From assembly GCA_963681505.1 (NCBI GenBank), contig OY811988.1, positions 4,941,607 to 5,005,606 on the forward strand: 64,000 bases of DNA, written 5' to 3'. The position numbers were made by a program, and so were the translations under genes. Each line of letters starts with the position of its first letter. The first letter of the stretch is position 1. The notes below the pieces were generated by a model. That model was given only the letters and a program-made list of their open reading frames with translations. It was not told the DNA's origin and made no database searches. This document shows, piece by piece, positions 56,738 to 64,000 of the stretch. The stretch comes from Eunapius fragilis (taxonomy: Eukaryota > Porifera > Demospongiae > Spongillida > Spongillidae).

Positions 56738-57581
56738 TGATTTTGATCATTACCGTATCAACCACACATTATTTATCCGATTTGGACAACGGGCGAAGAG
56801 TACGATAATAATACATTGTTTTCTCGAAAGTTTTGATGGTATGGCCATTTTGATTCGGTAAAGTATAATGTTCCTTCTAATATTGGCCCTCCCTTGAACG
56901 CGCTTCATCAAATTCCCTTCATGCCACACCCTTACTTCTCCTCATCGGGATACCCGCGCTTTTCTTTAGATGCCGCACTTCTACATTGGGACACCTCGAA
57001 CCATTCCATGGCCATCCAGTCCTCCCCACTCCACAAAGTATACCCCTCCTACTCCACCAGTAGATGCAACCCCCGCTTCCACCTCCGCAACTAGACACCA
57101 TTTGGGGATCCTAATACACCATCTTCGTATCTTGGAAGGGGGTCTGCTGCAATTAAATAATGTTGCAGTCCAATTGGACACCATGTCATTATCACACACA
57201 GACTATGAATACAGGTGTTCATATCAGCTAGTATGTAGCACAAATTACTTAGCTTCGTCAATAGTGTGGTTGGTTAAATTGCAGGAACGAAGGGTGCAAG
57301 AATGATGAATAGAACCACAATATTTAATGGTCTTATTGCAAAATAGTCTAGTTACTACCTCTCATATCACAAAGAAATTAAAAACAGATGAAACAAGTAA
57401 TACAAACATTCTCTATGAGAACGTTGGTGGCATATAGAATTGAAGGAAACAGGGGTCTAAATTTTAATAGTCCTACATTTCGCACACAAACATTATATCC
57501 TACAAATATAGGACTATAGCATTTCCCCTTCTTATTAGACCCGTGTTTCCTTCCTTCTTACACCACTATTACCTTTCAATC

Positions 57582-58170
57582 CTATATGCCACCAACGTTC
57601 TCATAGAGAATGTTTTCATTACTTGTTGAAAGCATTAATTCTATCTCAAATATATGAAATAGCAACACACTACCAAAGCCGTATTTGATACTTTCTTGCA
57701 TCACATTAGGAATTAGATAGTAAGGCACAAGCTCTGATTCGTATCGTCGTGGCTGCCTCCATACGGCATTATTGCTTGATTGTGTTTGCCTCCTGATAGC
57801 TACCAAATTCCTCATCTCTATTCGAAATGGGTCTGTTGATTGTTTCGTGATTTGTTGACCAACACGTGAGCGATGTGTGAAATATCTATGTATTGTATGA
57901 AGCCATGAAACTATGCTGCACTGATGCTTGCGGTTATATTCGTTTAACGGAAGTAAGCAAAGCAAATTATGAAGGCAATTAATGTTTACGATATTCGTAT
58001 AGTTTCCACGGCACCCAGTATGACTAGTCTGTCATGCAGGACCTTCAAAACCACGATGTCCATTTGTGTACACTCCCACTCTCGTTCACGGAGATGAGAA
58101 GTAATATCAGTTTCCCTCTTTCGTATTTGAAGAGAGTCACTGATAATTCCTCCTATGAAGGTGTGAACAG
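57582..58170 (-). pseudogene. Diverged family member or relic, minus strand (R3)
   Basis: Matches 14135-13539. Both stretches are open: I-R-K-R-E-T-D-I-T-S-H-L to a stop at 57986, and R-V-G-Q-Q-I-T to Y-E-N-V-G-G-I at 57582. No ATG starts the first. Confidence 0.4.
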
Positions 58171-59751
58171 ACAATGACGGAACCCTGGCTTCCGCAACAG
58201 CTGAATGAATCACACTGAATCTGCATGCATGCAGTATGATAACCGGGCGCGTGCACACCAGAGCACAGCAGAGATAAGCGAAAGCAGCAATTTATTAAGG
58301 CAATAATTGTGCTATATAATGTTGCTTGATAGGTGGACATGAGGCAAGCCAGTTGAATTTTACTAAACATGCACAGCGGATCAGCTGCCCGTACTAATTC
58401 CACTTATATTGTCGCGCATACGTGTGAATAACCGAGACTGTTATGTCATGCACTTAAGCAAAACAACCATGTACGAACTGTTAAATTGCTGTTTTGGTCT
58501 CTTACTTTAATAATGTGTAACTAGATTGATAAATTCAACCATGTGCAAATGAAATATAAACCGCAATGAAATAAGATAGACAAAATCAATACAAAAGTCA
58601 ATTCTGCTTCCAATAATATGCCATACACATGAATCGCAGATCCATGAAATATCTACAGCATTAATATCTGCATCGCAATAGATACTTCCTAGTACAAGAT
58701 TAGGAAAGTGATAGTAAGGCGCAAACTCTGATTAATATCATCGTGGCTGGCCTCAGGATGACGTTATTGCTTGATTGTGGTCGCCACCAGATGTGCTACC
58801 AAATTCTTTTCTCTATGAGCGAAATGGTCTACCGACCTTGTAGATTGCTGTTCAACGCGTGAGCAGAAACATAACTATTTAATTAGGTTTCATTTTCTGA
58901 ACGGAAGTAGTAAAGGACTATTATGCAAGCAAAGTTTACAGACATGTACATAATTATATTCACATAGCATCGGAGATGAAACGTCAGAAGTCAGTCATGC
59001 CTTTAATTAATGTATTTCAACTATCACTTTCTCTTTATATACATCTTACAGTATTGAATGATCTAAAAAGCTACTAGGAAAAAGTCTTACTCAGATTTAA
59101 AGATTAACCTTCTAAACTGGTGCTGACAGAGCTCGCTATTCATGTTCGCTGTTTACAATCCCCTAGGCAGGCACCTTGTACCATATAATTATCTTGTTTA
59201 TATCTATGCATGGGCACTATGCGTAAAATTGATATGTGGACATGACATGGATGATGGAGCTGGCCTCCCTCATTTTCCTCACTGATGTGGTTTTATTATT
59301 TTACAAAAGTGGTCATTTCAATGCAACTATGCATATATATACGTCTAAGTGTATGTTGTTTACTGTATTGTGTTCAATTATTAATCAGTTGTGTAGTAGT
59401 ACACTTATGAACTTTCTCGCATTTTTAATTTATCCCCTTCTGTTTATATACATGCATACATATGCATGAAGGCCATAATACTTATCACATATCAGCATAT
59501 GAACCCCAGTGGTGGCATCTGGTATGTTTATAAGGATGAACGACGATCTGTTGCTAACTCACACCATGTACCCAAGAAGAACTGCTCATTCATTTTGTAC
59601 CCAATTTCATTTAGTGACATTTCCGGGATGCAAGATCCGAATATACAAAAATTGGTGATTACTCTTGCATTCAATAATGCATGTATATAACGGAGTACTA
59701 GATTCATTGGGTCATTCATTGTACGATTATCCTATAACAAAAACGACAGTA

Positions 59752-60125
59752 TTCTAGCCTTTTAAGTCTCCTGGTACTCACCTTCATAGGAGGAATTATC
59801 AGTGTCTCTCTTCAAATACGTAAGAGGGAAACTGACATTACTTCTCATCCTAATGCCAAATCCGTGTGCAAGATACTGAGATATCTGAACGACCCATTTA
59901 ATACTGCCGTGGAGGAAAAGCATGCAATACCCCAGTCTTGAAGATAATTTCTGCAGTGATATAAACCGAAATTAAAGAATGGGTGAATAAGCCGAGCTTA
60001 TCATAAATGAATGTGTTTACGTTCAGCTGGTTTTGATGGTTGACATAATCAATCATTAGATGCAGTCGAGCTACTACAACACCACAATGCAGCTACTCTG
60101 CAAGAATGCCACACATAGCCTATCA
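59752..60125 (+). pseudogene. Decayed secreted-protein gene (R3)
   Basis: Same lost ATG and lost donor as at 15705-16079. Confidence 0.75.
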
Positions 60126-60298
60126 TAATTAGTTTGGTCAATGATGTATCTAGTACTGTAACACACTATCTATATACGTGGACAACAGGCGAGGTGTACA
60201 GTAATAATACGTTGTTTTATCGAATGATTTTCTATACTATTGTTATATAAAGTATAAATTTCGTTATCTGTTTATCGTATTGGCCATCCTTCAACGCC

Positions 60299-60481
60299 AT
60301 GTGTCGTTCCATTACGATTTTGATTCTGTTCTTAAATTATATTCCAACTGTTATAGAATTTACATGCACAGTGAAAGTAAAAAATACGTTATCACAAGAA
60401 CTTTACGATGTGTGCAAATGCTTGCTGCACTGTAACCTTATATGTAGATATGACATGCTTGGTTACAACAACCGTGACTAA
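60299..60481 (+). CDS. Candidate small cysteine-rich secreted peptide (R3)
   Basis: Third copy of 16254-16436, intact, with four replacements (P for T, E for D, H for R, Y for N). Overlapping frame 60408-60647 also intact. Confidence 0.35.
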   Translation: MCRSITILILFLNYIPTVIEFTCTVKVKNTLSQELYDVCKCLLHCNLICRYDMLGYNNRD

Positions 60482-62187
60482 TGTGTCTTCTCTAGAACCC
60501 ATTATTCATACGGCGTCACTACGCATCATACCAGTATTCCCATTCGTCACGCCCCAGACCCTAGCGCTGATGGATTACATCAGCGCAAGTGGTGGAATGT
60601 TTGAATTAGGCATGTATTTTACTAGTGCCACCTATTTGATTGCCTAAGTCCTTGTTCTTCTGTTAGAACTGGTAGTCCGTCATGTATAGCCCTACACATA
60701 GCCCGACAACCATTAAAGAGATATCATATCAACTCCATTTGTTATTTATCACTACGTGACTATCACGCTAATATTCTATCGGAATGTCAATTATAAAAAG
60801 TAACACTCGCATTGAAATGTGTGACTAATTATAAATTCATTTAGTATGATGGATAGTGCAATTTAGGCCATTTGATAGAGGCTCACGGAAAATGGAAAAA
60901 TTTGAAAACTTGAAAAACTACCCAGAAGGATGATTCCCATATATATAATCATCGTGATACTCAAGTGGTTTGAACCAATGTGGGGTATATGCACATCTTG
61001 TATGTCTATTTTGTGTGTCCATTGTAATCCTCGCACAAACGGTTGTAAAAATCCATACGTCGGTACTTTGAACCGACAAAAGGCCAGAGGAGTGAACCGG
61101 CTGGCTTTTAAACATGACGTACAATGTATGTACTACACTGGTTTTGCCGGTTACGCATTCCTATAGTCTCAGCCCCAGACCTTAATACGTCAAAGAGCGG
61201 ATGGATTAAATCACCAGACGTTAGAACTAGGGTCTGCGAGCTCGTGGCAAATTCGTGGACGCGAGCCGCACGTATTCCAGCGTCTCCAATCGGATTACAG
61301 GCATACCATTTGCTCATGTTGTCCTGGATAATTTGAAAAACTATCATAGGTGATATTGTTGGAAACTTCCATATAATATATTATGTTTTATGGTAATCGA
61401 TATAGCATAAAAAATCATATCGATACATCGCCCAAAATATTAACGCTATCGGCTCCCTTTCCATGCTCCCAGTAAAGCACTACCCTTTCACCACACATAG
61501 GTATAGCGTCTTGTGCTTGCCTGCAAAACACAAAACACACACACACAAGATCAATAGCATTACGACCCATCAATAACATCGAGTGAGGGTCAGCCGAACA
61601 ACACATATATATTTAGAGGGGTGGACCCCACACACCCTCAAGGGAAAAACCTGATGCGCAGACTAAAAAAAACCCTTTGGGAAAAAATCTGCACTCAGGA
61701 AAAGCCTTCAAACAAGCACACTCCCTAAACACCTAATCCCTATATCACAGTCAAATTTTTCCTCCACATCATGAATCATGATCTGATAGGCTGTCAAGGA
61801 AACCTCAACTGAGAATTGTTCTGTAGGGACAAAGAAAACACAACTACACCAACAAAAAGTTTGCAGCAAGTGCACGACACATAGACTGAGCCAAAAGCCC
61901 CGCTCACACCTATTTAAACCCCCACCACGTGGCCATCAGATTCACGTGCCGTACAACCAATCACATATGGAGGGAGCCCAGTTTCTGCCTAATTCACCGT
62001 GTTCAACCGACAGAAACGTATATGTTCCTATTTTTAACACAACATACCAGAATATTACTATGTGAAAATCCATTATACGCATGCGGAGCACCGACGTTAC
62101 AAGGTCCGATACCCCATAGCGTCAAAACGGCCACATCTTCAGGTAGGAGCGTCCAAATCAGTTCAAACTCGGTACGAGGTCCTGTCG

Positions 62188-62411
62188 TTATTGATTTGTT
62201 CTGTTCGTTAATTTTTAATTCATCCGTTGCGGAGATATAGCTGTGAAAAGTACGTGCACGGATTCCCGCATGATTCGCGCCAATGATTTAGGCATTCGCT
62301 TCCGTCATTGAATGTCTAATTCGCTGGCCCGAATAGAGCAGAGAACCGTGCACGCAATTTGCACAGCTATATCTCCGTAACGGATCAAATTAACGAACAG
62401 AACAAATCAAT
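62188..62411. repeat. Foldback inverted repeat (R3)
   Basis: Same arms as 18265-18490. Confidence 0.75.
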
Positions 62412-62607
62412 AGCGGATTGGAAACACAATGGCGATGCATACCGTCCTTATCTCAATAACGTTGAAAGTGATATATCAAATGTGTAAAGATTTAATAAGT
62501 GAAATATATGAGTCCACCTTCCAAGTGCCTCATTGTGTTAAACCTCCAGAGTTCGTTGAGTTATTTGCATATTGACGTGCTATTGTCCTGGGTGTCCGTT
62601 TATGTGA

Positions 62608-62843
62608 TTATACATTTATCTTGGAATAATTCGCGGTTTGCGGGATCAGAACATATGCCCGTGACTGCTTAATACCACGCACGTCAGATTTCCCCCAACT
62701 TAGTTCCCGAGTGATTCTTCGTACAGCACATTTGACATTTTCCGTTCTATTGAATTGTTGGGCCATTTTTCTAATGTACGCGGGTGCGCTTCTCAAATTT
62801 CCATCATATGGTGTATTATGACAAAACCTGAAAGATCTGTTGA
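62608..62843 (-). CDS. Candidate 3' coding exon, minus strand (R3)
   Basis: Copy of 18685-18920 with the same acceptor and stop. Replacements include R-S-A-P-A for R-N-A-L-A and V-R-G-I-K for V-P-G-I-K. Confidence 0.35.
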
Positions 62844-62963
62844 CTGCAGTGAAACCTAGAGCTTATGCATCAAAAAGCCATTGTGTGCCTATGAATGTTA
62901 AGCAGACAGTCAAATGGTTATTATTTTCGAACCTTAGGCAGTTTAAACTGCTTTTCTAGCTTC

Positions 62964-63463
62964 GTCCCCAGGCCGTCAATTAAAGTTTAGGAGAAAAGAC
63001 GGCCTGGTACCTATTGCCACTATGTTAGTGCGCATGCGCTGGCCATTACCTGTAAAACACGTAATCGTATACTGGCTTAGCTTGTAAACCTTTGACATCG
63101 TATATACGTATACGCTACGCGTATACGTATACGATTGTCAAAGTCTTGTAGGATTTGTGACAGTGTTTTGTCTCGTGCACATTATGTCTCACGTTTTTCA
63201 AGGGAATCTTTGGCATCAGATCTTGCAAACAGGCTCAGCAAGGTTGCCCGTGTCCCAGTGGCTTCTGAGGATGGTTTGTCCAGGTTCATTTGCATACCAT
63301 GCAGAAACAAACTTGCTTCGCGCGTAACGGTTTACGGAAAGGTTTACAAGCTAAGTATACGATTACGTGTTGTTCAGATAATGGCCAGCGCATGCGCACT
63401 AACATAGTGGCATAAGGTACCAGGCCGTCTTTTTTCCTAAACTTTAATTGACGGCCTGGGGAC
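62964..63463. mobile_element. 500-bp foldback transposon with zinc-finger-like centre (R3)
   Basis: Complete copy of 19051-19550. The central frame (63135-63407) keeps both C-x2-C pairs (C-R-I-C and C-I-P-C). Confidence 0.85.
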
Positions 63464-64000
63464 GACGAGGCTACTGCTTTTCCGATTATGTCTTACCTAA
63501 AGCATCTTTGTCCGACCCCATCCGACGAAAGTTACGCACCAATTAGACCTGTATGATATGTTTGAAGTAAAAAGCAGTGCGATCAAACATGTAATACTTC
63601 CGTGAACGAAGGAACCAATAATTTTATTTTCAACTTGGAAGGTAATATTGTCAATTTGAATTTTTAGTATTTTCAAAGGACATTTAGAAAAAAGGAAGAT
63701 GACTGCCATTTAACCATACGTGAATCGGCGATTAAATGGAGTGCATCTATGTAGAAGGCCTTAGTCAGTTTTTGTCGGTGCGGCGAGATAAGTAAAAAGT
63801 ATGTTGAGGGATTACGAGTTCAGTCTGACTACCTGAGCAATTAGTTATTCCAATTGTATTTCAGCTGTCAGTGGGTGCGTGGGTAAACTGAAGTTGATAA
63901 TCCCTTAACGTACCTTCAGGCAATATATTATTATCTCGTCGCACCTACGTATTCTATTATATATAGCAATAGCCAATGCATGTAATTTCGATGAGTAACC

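Larger units (their letters stand above)
48886..64000 (+). repeat. Unit R3: third long copy, cut by right window edge
   Basis: Starts at the equivalent of R1 4587 (GATCAAAGAAAGTAGGCC) and is collinear to the window end (R1 20090). Differences: most of the gene relic at 55380 is deleted, and about 110 bp near 60670 are lost; the foldback element is complete. Confidence 0.93.

Noticed and set aside
61415-61606. Minus ORF with hydrophobic stretch V-C-V-C-F-V-F-C
   Set aside because: It arises from the CA microsatellite and is not open in R1 and R2.
3912-64000. A virus-like or giant self-replicating element as the repeated unit
   Set aside because: There are no terminal repeats at unit ends, no replication or capsid genes, and unit boundaries differ between copies. 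Segmental amplification explains it better.

Overview
The window looks like invertebrate animal nuclear DNA. It is AT-rich, has no bacterial-style operons, and carries a Gypsy-class LTR retrotransposon primed by tRNA-Ser, pieces of non-LTR retrotransposons with a restriction-like endonuclease tail, several MITEs, and small genes split by very short (65 nt) introns with consensus GT-AG sites. A sponge or another compact-intron invertebrate fits, but the species cannot be named from this sequence. No rRNA, tRNA gene, CRISPR array or conserved housekeeping gene was found.

Layout. (1) 1-3911 is a minus-strand Gypsy-type element cut by the left edge. It has an LTR, a tRNA-Ser primer-binding site, and a gag-protease-RT-RNase H frame interrupted by one MITE with an 8-bp target duplication. 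(2) From 3912 to 64000 almost everything belongs to one amplified locus. Three long direct copies of a 15-16 kb unit are present: R1 3912-20090, R2 29385-44512, and R3 48886-64000 (cut by the right edge). They are joined by rearranged, mostly inverted pieces of the same unit (21174-28952 and 44512-48885).

The clearest genes are nine intact copies of a two-exon gene for a small secreted protein of about 97-102 aa. It has a signal peptide, often a Lys-Arg site just after it, four cysteines and up to three N-glycosylation sequons. In each full unit two copies lie head to head around a 1.7-kb region with a TATA box before each gene. Further copies are decayed: an exon-1 relic without start codon or splice donor, orphan second exons, and a copy with internal deletions. 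I do not recognise the family.

Other unit components are a C-terminal fragment of an RLE-type non-LTR retrotransposon (CCHC finger and endonuclease-like region), a fragment of a second such family, a 247-bp MITE, a 500-bp foldback element whose centre encodes a C-x2-C...C-x2-C zinc-finger-like segment, a palindrome where two gene relics converge, and several candidate exons on both strands near the right end of the unit. A TTAA-flanked, piggyBac-like MITE sits in only one copy. Breakpoints can be read by comparing copies; some show microhomology.

All identities come from reading by eye. Similarity between units is high, with scattered substitutions and small indels, but was not computed.
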